Assembly: GCA_028693055.1 (NCBI GenBank)
Contig: JAQUWD010000003.1
Span: 62,001-126,000 of the forward strand
Source: Eubacteriales bacterium
GTDB taxonomy: Bacteria; Bacillota; Clostridia; Christensenellales; Aristaeellaceae
Direction of reading: 5' to 3'
Length of the DNA stretch: 64,000 nucleotides
The translations under genes were made by a program, and so were the position numbers. The stretch's first letter is position 1. Every line of letters begins with the position of its first letter. Below are positions 10,274 to 18,865 of this stretch, piece by piece. The notes beneath the pieces were generated by a model. It worked only from the letters and a program-made list of their open reading frames with translations, was not told where the DNA came from and searched no databases.

Positions 10274-11119
10274 ATGCTCGGTTCGGTTTTTGATGTGGAA
10301 GAGTTTGCCGTATATGATGGCCCGGGAATTCGCAGCGTTGTCTTTTTAAAGGGTTGCCCTCTGCACTGCTCATGGTGCCATAACCCGGAAGGGCTTGACT
10401 TTGGGTGTCAACGGATTACATCGCGAAATCTATGCATGCATTGCGGCGCATGCGACGCAGTTTGTCCCTCCCCAAAGCATTGTACGGGCTGCGGGAAATG
10501 CGCTGAAATCTGTCCCGCCGATTGCATCCACATCGCCGGAAAACCTGTCGATGCAGAGCTGATTGCAAAAAGGGTATTACAAAACGCAGCGCTTTTGAAA
10601 ATGAACGGCGGCGGCGTTACCTTTTCCGGCGGAGAGCCGCTGGCGCAACCGGATTTTGTTTTAGAATTACGCGGATGGATGAAGGAGCTGCACGCTTGCA
10701 TAGAGAGCAGCGGCTATGCGTCCGCCGCCGTGTTTCAGCGGGTGATGAGCGCTATGGATTTCATCATCATGGACGTAAAGCTGGTAAACTCCGAAAAGCA
10801 CCGCCGCTATACCGGAGTTGATAATCAGCTGATTCTTTCTAACCTACAATGGCTTAAATCCAGCGATAAACCTTTTCGTATCCGAATACCGCTAATACCC
10901 ACAGTAAACGACGATTGGGATAATATGACTGCCACCGCCAAGCTGTTACTTGGCGCACATAATTTAGAAAAGGTAGAGCTGTTACCCTATCATCAGACGG
11001 CAGGAGCGAAATATGAAAGCGCTGGTCGTGTTTATCTTCCGAATTTTCCCGTAGCCACGCCGCCACATATCATTACCGAACCCTTTACAAAGCTTGGAAT
11101 GGAGGTAACCGTATTATGA
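10274..11119 (+). CDS. Glycyl radical enzyme activase (radical SAM)
   Basis: This 281-residue protein installs the glycyl radical on the partner enzyme using S-adenosylmethionine. The radical SAM motif CxxxCxxC is seen in KGCPLHCSWCHNPEG, followed by a ferredoxin-like insert with two further four-cysteine clusters (CMHCGACDAVCP and CTGCGKCAEICP), typical of activases for dehydratase-type glycyl radical enzymes. GGVTFSGGEPLAQP is the SAM-binding GGE motif. The ATG at 10274 is chosen because AAAGGAG precedes it by seven bases; an upstream in-frame start would overlap the operator O2. Its stop overlaps the start of the glycyl radical enzyme (ATGA). Confidence 0.95.
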   Translation: MLGSVFDVEEFAVYDGPGIRSVVFLKGCPLHCSWCHNPEGLDFGCQRITSRNLCMHCGACDAVCPSPKHCTGCGKCAEICPADCIHIAGKPVDAELIAKRVLQNAALLKMNGGGVTFSGGEPLAQPDFVLELRGWMKELHACIESSGYASAAVFQRVMSAMDFIIMDVKLVNSEKHRRYTGVDNQLILSNLQWLKSSDKPFRIRIPLIPTVNDDWDNMTATAKLLLGAHNLEKVELLPYHQTAGAKYESAGRVYLPNFPVATPPHIITEPFTKLGMEVTVL

Positions 11120-13098
11120 ATTACCTAGACGAGGAAAGAAATTTTCTGCGGGATGGAGGCCAGAACGCATATCGGCGCGAGCTTGACGACAAACGCTTTC
11201 GGGAAATCGCCAACCTCATTCAAAACCCGGAGCTTTCCCTTGACATGCGAGCCGCTTTGCGACTGAAGCTTTTCCTTGAGGAAGAAGAAATCATCCGTCG
11301 TCCGGGAGAACGCATTCCGGGCTGGCGTACGCTGAGGAGCTTCCCTGACCTTTATCGAGACGGTGAGGCGAAAGCGCTTCATGCAGGACATTACATTCAT
11401 GAACAGGGACGGGTCTGCAACATATCCAGCGATTGGGAGGGCGTGTTGAAAAACGGCTTGTTGTGTCGGAAAACAGGCGATGCGGCCAGAGATTTATGTA
11501 TCGACGCAGTACTGGCTTATGCAGACCGCTATGAGAATGAAGCGCTTTCTCACGGGCTGCGCTATGGCGTCGAAGGCTATCTGGAAGGCTTGCAGGCGTT
11601 CCGGATTCTCCATTTCTGTCTATGGTGCAGCAATGTTTATCATAATACGGTGGGACGCTTTGATCAATATATGATGCCCTATCTGGAAAAGGATTTGCAG
11701 GCAAAGCGTTTAACGTTAGATGAAGCGCAGGAGATGACGGAGGAATTCTTTCTCTCCTTCAACCGGGACAGCGATCTTTATACCGGCATGCAGCAGGGGG
11801 ATAACGGCCAAAGCATGATGCTGGGCGGTTGTGATGCGGATGGAAAAAACGCGGTCAACCTATTGACGGAGATTTGCTTGAAAGCCAGCTTACACAACCG
11901 CTGTATTGATCCGAAAATCAATCTTCGGGTCAACGGAGAAACGCCTTTTTCACTCTATCAACTGGGTACGGAGCTGACAAGACAAGGCCTTGGCTTTCCG
12001 CAATATGACAACGACGACGTTGTGATTCCCGCATTGGTTGGTTATGGATACGATTTGCACGATGCGAGAAATTATACGGTCGCGGCGTGCTGGGAGTTCA
12101 TCATTCCCGGATTGGGAATGGACATCCCCAATATTGCGGCTTTGTGTCTGGCAGATGCCGTTAGCGTATGCGTGCGGAATCATTTGCTGGAGTGCAAAAC
12201 CTATGAAGCTTTTTTTGACCAAGTGCGAGCAGAAATCGACAAACGCGCCCGTGAGATCGCCACCTCTGTTCAATCCCTATGGATGGAACCCGCGCCATGG
12301 CAAAGCGTGCTGATGTCCGATTACACCCACGATATCAGCGAAGGCGCCAAGTACAATCAGTATGGTATTCACGGCACCGGCTTTAGCGACGCAGTTGATC
12401 AGCTTGCCGTGGTTTCTCAGTTCATTTTTCAGGAAGAAAGCCTATCAAAGGAGCGGCTTTTAGAAGGATTGGAAAGTAATTTTGAAAACGATCTTTCCTT
12501 GCGAAAGCTTTTGCGCGGAGAAAAAGCGCCCAAGCTGGGGCGTGATTCGCAGTGCGAGCCTATCGCCGACGCACTGCTAACTGCCTTTGGGGATGCCGTG
12601 CGTCCTTTGAAAAACGAACGCGGCGGCTGCTTCCGTGCGGGAACGGGAAGCGCCATGTACTATTTGTGGCATGCGGAGCACTTACCCACGCTTTGTAACG
12701 GTCATCAAACGGGAGAAAAGCTGCCCGCCAATTTTTCCCCTTCACTGCTTCTACAGGATGCGGGGCCGTTATCGGTTTTGCGGGCAATGGCTCGTCCGGC
12801 ACTGTCTCACGCAATGAATGGTGGGCCGTTGACGTTGGAACTGCACGACACGGTATTTCGCACCCAAGAGGGTGTTGACAAGGTAGCCCGACTTGTGCAG
12901 AGCTACATTAAGCTCGGCGGACATCAGCTTCAGCTAAACGCAGTCAGCCCGGAAACCCTTCTGGACGCAAAGAAGCATCCTGAAAACCATCGTGGGCTGA
13001 TTGTACGCGTCTGGGGATGGAGCGGTCATTTCGTCCAATTGGATCAAGCTTATCAGGAGCAGATAATCACGCGGGTCAGTTATCACTCTGTATCGTGA
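11116..13098 (+). CDS. Glycyl radical enzyme of unknown substrate (PFL-like, 660 residues)
   Basis: The C terminus holds the glycyl radical loop RVWGWSGHF with Gly634, 26 residues from the end. The thiyl-radical loop is AACWEF, giving Cys325 and Glu327. A Cys-x-Glu pair is the pattern of dehydratase and lyase members such as CutC, glycerol dehydratase and HypD, and differs from the Cys-Cys of pyruvate formate-lyase. The spacing from Cys to Gly (309 residues) is normal, but the N-terminal part is roughly 100 residues shorter than in classical members, so it belongs to a short subfamily. The substrate is unknown. Linkage to a GH127 glycosidase and a LacI regulator suggests a sugar-derived or glycosylated amino-acid-derived substrate. 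Confidence 0.9.
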   Translation: MNYLDEERNFLRDGGQNAYRRELDDKRFREIANLIQNPELSLDMRAALRLKLFLEEEEIIRRPGERIPGWRTLRSFPDLYRDGEAKALHAGHYIHEQGRVCNISSDWEGVLKNGLLCRKTGDAARDLCIDAVLAYADRYENEALSHGLRYGVEGYLEGLQAFRILHFCLWCSNVYHNTVGRFDQYMMPYLEKDLQAKRLTLDEAQEMTEEFFLSFNRDSDLYTGMQQGDNGQSMMLGGCDADGKNAVNLLTEICLKASLHNRCIDPKINLRVNGETPFSLYQLGTELTRQGLGFPQYDNDDVVIPALVGYGYDLHDARNYTVAACWEFIIPGLGMDIPNIAALCLADAVSVCVRNHLLECKTYEAFFDQVRAEIDKRAREIATSVQSLWMEPAPWQSVLMSDYTHDISEGAKYNQYGIHGTGFSDAVDQLAVVSQFIFQEESLSKERLLEGLESNFENDLSLRKLLRGEKAPKLGRDSQCEPIADALLTAFGDAVRPLKNERGGCFRAGTGSAMYYLWHAEHLPTLCNGHQTGEKLPANFSPSLLLQDAGPLSVLRAMARPALSHAMNGGPLTLELHDTVFRTQEGVDKVARLVQSYIKLGGHQLQLNAVSPETLLDAKKHPENHRGLIVRVWGWSGHFVQLDQAYQEQIITRVSYHSVS

Positions 13099-13110
13099 GG
13101 GTAGAAGCAT

Positions 13111-14781
13111 ATGGATAAAAAATATCAGGTACCCTATCGGACCCAAGCGCCTATGGGAGGCGTCCGTTTGACCGGCGGAAGGTTTGCTCGTGCATTTGAA
13201 AACAACGTTGATTTTCTTAAGGGCTTTGATCTGGACAGAATGCTGTACTGGTACCGGGTACACGCCGGCAAACCCGCGCAGGGTGTTCCTTACGCCGCCG
13301 GTGACGGTCATTTTGAAAACAATCTGAAAGGGCAGACCGCCGGAGAATTTTTAATGGGCGCATGCACTTCTCTACTTTGGAAGGAAGATGAAGCGCTTCG
13401 TAAGACAGTCCGGGCGATTCTGGACGAGATTAGCGGTGATAGCGAGCCTGACGGATTTTTGCTTCCCATCACCCAAGAGGAGTACCGTACCAGAGAATAT
13501 CCCAACTACACACGGGCATGGGTCACCTTTGGACTACTGGATGCGGGCTATGCCGGGGAGGAGCGCGGCTTTACGCTGGCTCGCGCCATGAGCGACAGCT
13601 TTAACCATAGCGAAGTGCTGCCCTACGTTAAGGATATGAATTTAGGCTTCCAAGGCATCCTTGCTTCTACGCGTATGTATGATGCGCCAAACGGCAAAAA
13701 CATGGATGTGGAGGTGGCGCGTCAATACTACCAGGAGGACTGGTGGCTGAAGCAAATAGCGTCCGGGGATCAACGCGCGATTTACGACCATCCCGGCAAC
13801 CATCCTCATTCCACACTGTTAACCACTTTGGAGGGATACTTAGATTTATATCGTATCACCGGCGAGCCATTATATTGGAATGCGGTAACCTCCGCTTTAT
13901 CCATGTATGAAAAGGAGTGGCAGCATGTGGGCGGTGGTATTGCCATGTGCGAAAACGATACCTTTTATCCCGGATGCCTGTGGCTATCGCCGGAGCATCA
14001 TTATAACGAGCTATGCTCCACCAATTTCTGGGTGCTGCTGAATCAACGAATGCAAAGGCTTGAGCCTGACAACGCGCATTATGCAGACGAAATGGAAAAT
14101 TCTCTTTATAATGTACTCTTGGCGGCTCAAGTGGGAAATCAAGGCTACCATTATCTTAACTTTTTGGAGCGTATAAAGGACTGGCGCTATTTAGACCGCG
14201 CCACCTGCTGCGCTAGCCTTGGCACCCGGCTTTGCGGATTGCTGCCACAGTTTCTCTATACCTATTCGGAGACAGAGGTGTATGTGAATCTTTATGCGCA
14301 AAGCACGGCTTCCTTGCCAAACGGAGTAACGCTTTGCTGCGATACCTGTATGCCCGATGACGGGCATGTGAAAATACGCATTATAAAGGCGGATCAGCCC
14401 ATCTGCTTACATCTGCGGATACCGCGCTGGGCTGTAAAGGATGGCAAATCCTATTACGAGGTGCATCAGAACGTAAAGACAGGGGATTGCTTTACGTTGG
14501 ATTTTCCCATGAGCTATCGGGTCACTCATTACCGGGGCGGCGAACGCAAGCCGGATGAAGATCGTTGCGCGTTGGAGTATGGTCCATTGCTATATGCTGC
14601 CATGGGGGCGCCCAACCCAGTACAGGTTCACTGGAACGCACACGAGCCAGAAAAATGGTTTATTCCCATAGCGGGTGAGAAACGCCGATTAAAACTGGCT
14701 GGAGATACGACTCATGAATACTGGGCATATTGTGAAATCGGGGATGAACCGTTCAGCGTATACCCTGTCGTAAAAGAGTAA
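13111..14781 (+). CDS. Glycoside hydrolase family 127 (DUF1680) protein
   Basis: This 556-residue protein resembles HypBA1-type beta-L-arabinofuranosidases. The zinc/cysteine active site of that family appears conserved: Glu300 and Cys302 in NELCST, and Cys366-Cys367 in ATCCAS, where the first cysteine of the pair would be the nucleophile. An (alpha/alpha) barrel is followed by beta-sandwich segments. No signal peptide is seen, so it acts on imported oligosaccharides or glycopeptides. It starts 12 bases after the glycyl radical enzyme and belongs to the same operon. Known members cut beta-L-arabinofuranosyl links on hydroxyproline-rich glycoproteins or in pectin side chains; the exact substrate here is not certain. 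Confidence 0.88.
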   Translation: MDKKYQVPYRTQAPMGGVRLTGGRFARAFENNVDFLKGFDLDRMLYWYRVHAGKPAQGVPYAAGDGHFENNLKGQTAGEFLMGACTSLLWKEDEALRKTVRAILDEISGDSEPDGFLLPITQEEYRTREYPNYTRAWVTFGLLDAGYAGEERGFTLARAMSDSFNHSEVLPYVKDMNLGFQGILASTRMYDAPNGKNMDVEVARQYYQEDWWLKQIASGDQRAIYDHPGNHPHSTLLTTLEGYLDLYRITGEPLYWNAVTSALSMYEKEWQHVGGGIAMCENDTFYPGCLWLSPEHHYNELCSTNFWVLLNQRMQRLEPDNAHYADEMENSLYNVLLAAQVGNQGYHYLNFLERIKDWRYLDRATCCASLGTRLCGLLPQFLYTYSETEVYVNLYAQSTASLPNGVTLCCDTCMPDDGHVKIRIIKADQPICLHLRIPRWAVKDGKSYYEVHQNVKTGDCFTLDFPMSYRVTHYRGGERKPDEDRCALEYGPLLYAAMGAPNPVQVHWNAHEPEKWFIPIAGEKRRLKLAGDTTHEYWAYCEIGDEPFSVYPVVKE

Positions 14782-14797
14782 AGTCTCAAAACAATGC

Positions 14798-14826
14798 TTG
14801 CCAACGGACGCGCGAACCCCTATAAT
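14798..14826 (+). promoter_or_regulatory. Promoter of proA
   Basis: TTGCCA (14798-14803) and a consensus TATAAT (14821-14826) are separated by 17 bases, shortly after the GH127 stop and 29 bases before the proA start. It gives proA its own transcript. Confidence 0.85.
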
Positions 14827-14855
14827 GTTGAAAACCGAAAGGGGATGGGACGAAG

Positions 14856-16181
14856 ATGGGGGAGAAGCACCGCATACGCGATATGGCCGTCGTTGCCAGA
14901 GAAGCTTCCATTCAGCTTTGCGAAACGACGATTGAGAAAAGAAACGCCGCTTTATGCTGCATCGGCGAGGAGCTAACGGTCCACACGGACGAGCTGCTTG
15001 CCATAAATAAGCTAGACGTGGAACAAGCCGAGGCTGAAGGGCTAAGCGCGCCGCTTTTGAGCCGTTTGAAGCTGACCGCTGAGAAATGCCGTCGTATGGT
15101 GGAAGGCTTACAGGCGTTGAGCAAGCTGCCTGATCCCTTGGGCAAGGTACAGTATGCCACGGAGATAGCTGACGAGTTGGCTCTTTACAGGGTAGGCTGT
15201 CCTATCGGGGTAATCGGGATCATTTTTGAAAGCCGCCCCGACGCCTTGGTGCAGATTTCCTCCTTATGCCTGAAAAGCGGAAATGCCGTGCTGCTCAAAG
15301 GGGGAAGAGAAGCCCTTCGTTCCAATGAGTTTCTCACCCGCTTGATTGTTTCCGCTTCCGTCAAAGCGGGCATTCCCGCCGGATGGTGCGATCTTTTGCA
15401 CTCCCGGGAGGATGTGACGGAAATGCTTAAGCAGCACGATCTGATCGATTTGATCATTCCCAGAGGAAGCAACGCCTTTGTGCGCTATATTATGCAAAAT
15501 AGCGAGATTCCCGTGCTGGGGCACGCTGAGGGGCTTTGCCATGTTTATGTGGATGATCCCTGCGATGTGGAAATGGCTGTAAAGGTGGCTGTGGATAGCA
15601 AGGCGCAGAACCTTTCTGTTTGTAATGCCGCTGAAACGCTGCTAGTACATCAGAATATCGCCGCTTCCTTTTTACCCAAAGCTGCGGCTGCTTTTGCGGA
15701 ACGAAAAATAGAGCTGCGAGGCGATGAGCGGGTTCAATCCATCATCGCCTGCAACCCCGCCGTGGATGAGGATTGGCACACGGAATATTTGGATGCCATT
15801 CTATCCATCAAAATTGTGGATTCGCTGGATTCGGCTATCAAGCACATTAACACCTACGGTTCCCACCATACGGACAGCATTCTCAGCTCGGACATGGAGC
15901 ATGTGAACCGCTTTATGACATTGATTGACAGCGCTGATGTTTTTCATAACTGCTCCACCCGTTTTTCGGACGGATTCCTTTATGGCTTTGGAGCAGAAGT
16001 GGGAATTGCTACCGGCAAGCTGCATGCTCGCGGGCCTATGGGACTGGAGGGGCTGTGCACGTATAAGTACCGTCTCTATGGCCATGGGCAAACCCTAACG
16101 GACTTAAACGAGCAGAACATTAAGCTCACTCACAGGGAGCTGTTGCTAAAGCTACCTGAGCAGTCTTCAAACGAGTTTTAA
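14856..16181 (+). CDS. proA: Glutamate-5-semialdehyde dehydrogenase (gamma-glutamyl phosphate reductase)
   Basis: This 441-residue NADPH-dependent enzyme reduces gamma-glutamyl phosphate to glutamate-5-semialdehyde in proline synthesis. Visible hallmarks are GVIGIIFESRPDA, the LKGGREAL segment, and the catalytic cysteine in SVCNAAETLLVH. The C-terminal part has the typical VFHNCSTRFSDGFLYGFGAEVGI stretch. The partner proB is not adjacent; proC is found at 37188. The gene has its own promoter and is convergent with bioY, overlapping its end by 15 bases. Confidence 0.96.
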   Translation: MGEKHRIRDMAVVAREASIQLCETTIEKRNAALCCIGEELTVHTDELLAINKLDVEQAEAEGLSAPLLSRLKLTAEKCRRMVEGLQALSKLPDPLGKVQYATEIADELALYRVGCPIGVIGIIFESRPDALVQISSLCLKSGNAVLLKGGREALRSNEFLTRLIVSASVKAGIPAGWCDLLHSREDVTEMLKQHDLIDLIIPRGSNAFVRYIMQNSEIPVLGHAEGLCHVYVDDPCDVEMAVKVAVDSKAQNLSVCNAAETLLVHQNIAASFLPKAAAAFAERKIELRGDERVQSIIACNPAVDEDWHTEYLDAILSIKIVDSLDSAIKHINTYGSHHTDSILSSDMEHVNRFMTLIDSADVFHNCSTRFSDGFLYGFGAEVGIATGKLHARGPMGLEGLCTYKYRLYGHGQTLTDLNEQNIKLTHRELLLKLPEQSSNEF

Positions 16182-16718
16182 AGCCTTGCGTAAACGGCCT
16201 GCCAGCAATGCAGCCAGCACCCCCTTTGCAATATCCAGCGGCAGAAACGCCAAACAGTAGCTGGTCAGCAGCACTGAAAAGGGGACAGGGGCGCCCAAGA
16301 AGATTCCTTTAAGCACCGCGATATAGCACAGGGCAATCGTATATTGGACCACAATCCCTCCCCCTACCGCGATCAAATCATGCCCCGGAAGATTGCCCCA
16401 CTTTTTTCGAAGCATGGAAATGGTTGCGGCAGCAAAGGGAAAGCCAAGCAGGTAGCCAAAGGTTGGCATCGCCAGCACAGCCGGTCCGGAGATGGACGAA
16501 AATACCGGCGCGCCCATCAAACCGATGAACAAATAAGCGCCAATGGCATAGAAGCAATACTTCACAGGAAGCAGCAGCCCGCATAGTAAAATAAAGAACA
16601 CCTGTAGCGTCACCAAAACATCTGTGCCGGGGATGCTGAATTTAAACCATAAGGTCGAAACGATAATCAGGGCGCACATCAGCGCTGAGTAGGTCAGTAG
16701 AACGGTCTTTTTTTCCAT
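16167..16718 (-). CDS. bioY: Biotin transporter BioY (ECF S component)
   Basis: This 183-residue, very hydrophobic protein with about six membrane segments shows BioY features: a short cytosolic N terminus, TLQVFFILLCGLLLP, YLFIGLMGAPVFS and PTFGYLLGFPFAA. It binds biotin and works with the ECF energising module, whose genes are not in this window. The ATG at 16718 is chosen because AAGGAG lies ten bases upstream; a more distant in-frame start lies inside the operator dyad. The downstream end overlaps the end of proA on the opposite strand. Confidence 0.9.
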   Translation of the reverse strand: MEKKTVLLTYSALMCALIIVSTLWFKFSIPGTDVLVTLQVFFILLCGLLLPVKYCFYAIGAYLFIGLMGAPVFSSISGPAVLAMPTFGYLLGFPFAAATISMLRKKWGNLPGHDLIAVGGGIVVQYTIALCYIAVLKGIFLGAPVPFSVLLTSYCLAFLPLDIAKGVLAALLAGRLRKALKLV

Positions 16719-16736
16719 TGGATGGTTCACTCCTTC

Positions 16737-16776
16737 ATATGCGTATACCATTTTTGCGATAATGGTATACGCATAT
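16737..16776. promoter_or_regulatory. 15-bp dyad upstream of bioY, probable operator
   Basis: Perfect 15-bp arms (16737-16751 and 16762-16776) are separated by ten bases. The distal arm touches the bioY -10 element and the proximal arm ends close to the ribosome binding site, which fits a repressor operator. The arm sequence (ATGGTATACGCATAT) does not match BirA boxes that I know, so the regulator is unassigned. Confidence 0.65.
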
Positions 16777-16803
16777 TATGGCGCAGGTTGCGTCGTATGT
16801 CAA
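16775..16803 (-). promoter_or_regulatory. Promoter of bioY
   Basis: On the minus strand TTGACA (16803-16798) and CATAAT (16780-16775) are spaced by 17 bases, directly upstream of the dyad. Confidence 0.75.
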
Positions 16804-16859
16804 CACTTCTTTTTTCTGCCCGCAAAGCATATGCATGGTAAGGAAAAGGAGGGGTGGCT

Positions 16860-17171
16860 ATGGCATTAACTCCACAAACGCAGGAGGAAACGGCGACCTA
16901 TGCGCCAAAGGGAAATCACACCTTACAAATTGACCGGCGAAGGCATACCACCATTACCGGTGTTACGGATGTATGCAGCTTTCAGGAAACGGAAATCGTG
17001 CTCAAACTAGATGGCGGCGTAATGGTTCTCTCCGGCCAAAGCTTCCATATTGCAAAATTGTTGTTGGAAGAAGGACGCTTGGACGTGGAAGGCCATGTGG
17101 ATAGCGTCGTTTATGAAACGCCAAAGAAGTCGCTGAAGCTATCGTGGCCATGGTTTCGGAGGAAGGCATGA
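16860..17171 (+). CDS. yabP: Sporulation protein YabP
   Basis: This 103-residue protein belongs to the YabP/YqfC family. Typical core segments are HTTITGVTDVCSFQETEIVL and GQSFHIAKLLLEEGRLDVEGHVDSV. In Bacillus the gene is expressed in the mother cell during endospore formation, and the family seems to act in the spore envelope. AAAGGAGG precedes the ATG at 16860. The stop overlaps the yabQ start (ATGA), reproducing the conserved yabP-yabQ-divIC order of spore-forming Firmicutes. Confidence 0.93.
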   Translation: MALTPQTQEETATYAPKGNHTLQIDRRRHTTITGVTDVCSFQETEIVLKLDGGVMVLSGQSFHIAKLLLEEGRLDVEGHVDSVVYETPKKSLKLSWPWFRRKA

Positions 17172-17482
17172 AGCTTTTTTTTGAAACGGCTCGGCAGGCT
17201 CAGGTTTTTCTGTTAACCATACCGCTGGGTTTTGCGCTTGCCTTGGGCTTTGACCTCTCCTCCCTATCTGGACGATTTAGACCGCTATGGGACGTTCTGC
17301 TATTTTTAGGCTGCGCTTTTGCGTTGATCTGCATGACGCTCCTTACCAAGGACGAAGGCTTACGAATCTATCATTTGTTGGCGGTTCTTTGCGGAATGCT
17401 GCTTTATTTCTGCGGCTTTGGCTCCTTGTGGCGCAACGTCAGCCATAAGCTTCGTCAAAGAAAAACAACCCGTTTAAAATAA
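17168..17482 (+). CDS. yabQ: Spore cortex biosynthesis protein YabQ
   Basis: This 104-residue membrane protein has about three transmembrane segments, beginning with KLFFETARQAQVFLLTIPLG, the typical start of YabQ. YabQ is needed for spore cortex formation in Bacillus and sits in the outer spore membrane. The ATG at 17168 overlaps the yabP stop. A basic C-terminal tail (KLRQRKTTRLK) is visible. Confidence 0.9.
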   Translation: MKLFFETARQAQVFLLTIPLGFALALGFDLSSLSGRFRPLWDVLLFLGCAFALICMTLLTKDEGLRIYHLLAVLCGMLLYFCGFGSLWRNVSHKLRQRKTTRLK

Positions 17483-17567
17483 TTTTTTCCAATTGTAGCC
17501 GTCTAGCAGGAAAGATACGGGGAACCGTCGAAGGTAATTATATTGATCAATTGGGGGGGATGCAACC

Positions 17568-17882
17568 ATGCGGAAAACAGTCAACATTTGGGTTTTGATT
17601 GGCTCGTTGGCTGTTGTTTTGATTGCGTTCTTTTGCTACAGCGGCACGTTGGCGCAAACCATTACAGAGCTAAACGACGTTTACGATCAAGGCAAAGTGC
17701 GCCAAGCTGAGCTGCAAAACGAACAGGCAGAATTAAAAGCCACGCTTGAGAATGCGGGAAGCGATTCTTATATCGAAAGTCAGGCTAGGTCCGTCTATGG
17801 CTACATGATGCCCGATGAAATTCGTTTAGTGATTACCAACCCCGAAGTTCTCTATGGAGATGAAGGTGTGCCCTCTCGTTAA
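17568..17882 (+). CDS. divIC: Septum formation initiator DivIC/FtsB family protein
   Basis: This 104-residue protein has one N-terminal transmembrane helix (about residues 7-26) followed by a coiled coil (about residues 30-65) and a short C-terminal segment with the SYIESQARSVYGYMMPDEI motif. It is a divisome protein that partners FtsL and DivIB. A GGGGGG stretch precedes the ATG. The gene follows yabQ, as in Bacillus. Its stop codon lies within the loop of the downstream terminator. Confidence 0.92.
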   Translation: MRKTVNIWVLIGSLAVVLIAFFCYSGTLAQTITELNDVYDQGKVRQAELQNEQAELKATLENAGSDSYIESQARSVYGYMMPDEIRLVITNPEVLYGDEGVPSR

Positions 17883-17896
17883 CGGAGAGGGTTTTT
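17871..17896 (+). terminator. Intrinsic terminator overlapping the divIC stop codon
   Basis: The stem CCCTCTC (17871-17877) / GAGAGGG (17885-17891) is followed by TTTTT. The TAA stop at 17880-17882 lies in the loop, so the last codons of divIC form the stem. Confidence 0.9.
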
Positions 17897-17959
17897 GTGT
17901 ATATACGCCTGAGGACAACCCGTTCTATCGTAAAGAAATAGCAAAAGAGGTGTTGTGCG

Positions 17960-18865
17960 TTGCGAACAGCTGTAATCGGCATAGGCTCAAATTCCCTTCG
18001 AATGCTTCTGGCGGACGTCAATGGTGAGGAGATTCATCGAGTGAAGCGCTACCGAGAAGGTCTGCGTACTTTTGCGGCGCTTGACAAAGCCGGAAATATC
18101 GAGCCGGAAATGATCCGATTGGCGGCAGAAAAAGTTGGGGAGTTTTCGCGTGAAGCCTATGACAGTGGAGCAAAGACCGTTTATTTATTCGCAACCAGCG
18201 CGGTAAGGGACGCAAAAAATCAAACGACGTTTACAAAGGCAATCGAGCAGGCAACCGGGCTTTGTCTTGAAATATGCAGCGGAGATTTGGAAGCCAAGCT
18301 TTCTTATATTGGAGCTACCGGCAGCGAGCCGTCAGGCATGATTGATATCGGCGGAGGATCTACCGAAATTGCAATCGGGGCTAATCGCGAAATCTCCTAT
18401 GCCCACAGTCTACAAATGGGAGCTGTGCGGCTCTATCGAATCCATCCCATTATGGATTCCGCCTCGGCGGACGAGGTTGTGGCTTTAGCGACAACCATTT
18501 TACAGCCGCTAAGGGACGAACTGCCGGCTTTGGACGCGCTTCAATGGGTAGGTGTGGGCGGAACCTTTACAACCATTGCCGCTTTGGCGCAGCAGATTCC
18601 ATGGGATGATCGGAAAAGAATTCATCATTATCTTCTATCGGTGGAGGCTGTTGAAAATACTCTGTATTCTTTAGCGCCTATGTCTATGGAGCAGCGTTTG
18701 CGCCTTCCCTCGCTTCAACCGCAACGGGCTGATATCGTCGTCCATGGCGTGGCTATATTGCTTGCATGTATGCGTTTTCTCCGTATAGATGCGTTACGGG
18801 TAAGCGAATACGGAAATTTAGAAGGTTACTTAAAAACAAAGTACTTACAAAATGTTTTGAAATAA
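17960..18865 (+). CDS. ppx: Exopolyphosphatase/guanosine pentaphosphate phosphatase (Ppx/GppA)
   Basis: This 301-residue protein has the ASKHA-fold motifs of the Ppx/GppA family: GIGSNSLRMLLAD at the N terminus, LFATSAVRDAKN, and the second phosphate-binding loop GMIDIGGGSTEIAI. It hydrolyses polyphosphate or pppGpp. The start codon is TTG at 17960, with AAGAGG nine bases upstream. No in-frame ATG lies near the N-terminal motif. Only the two catalytic core domains are present, as in short Firmicutes members. It is separated from divIC by a terminator. Confidence 0.93.
   Translation: MRTAVIGIGSNSLRMLLADVNGEEIHRVKRYREGLRTFAALDKAGNIEPEMIRLAAEKVGEFSREAYDSGAKTVYLFATSAVRDAKNQTTFTKAIEQATGLCLEICSGDLEAKLSYIGATGSEPSGMIDIGGGSTEIAIGANREISYAHSLQMGAVRLYRIHPIMDSASADEVVALATTILQPLRDELPALDALQWVGVGGTFTTIAALAQQIPWDDRKRIHHYLLSVEAVENTLYSLAPMSMEQRLRLPSLQPQRADIVVHGVAILLACMRFLRIDALRVSEYGNLEGYLKTKYLQNVLK

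Noticed and set aside
11116-13098. Assignment as pyruvate formate-lyase
   Set aside because: The active-site loop has Cys-Trp-Glu and lacks the adjacent Cys-Cys pair of pyruvate formate-lyase; the activase also has the extra ferredoxin clusters of the dehydratase type.
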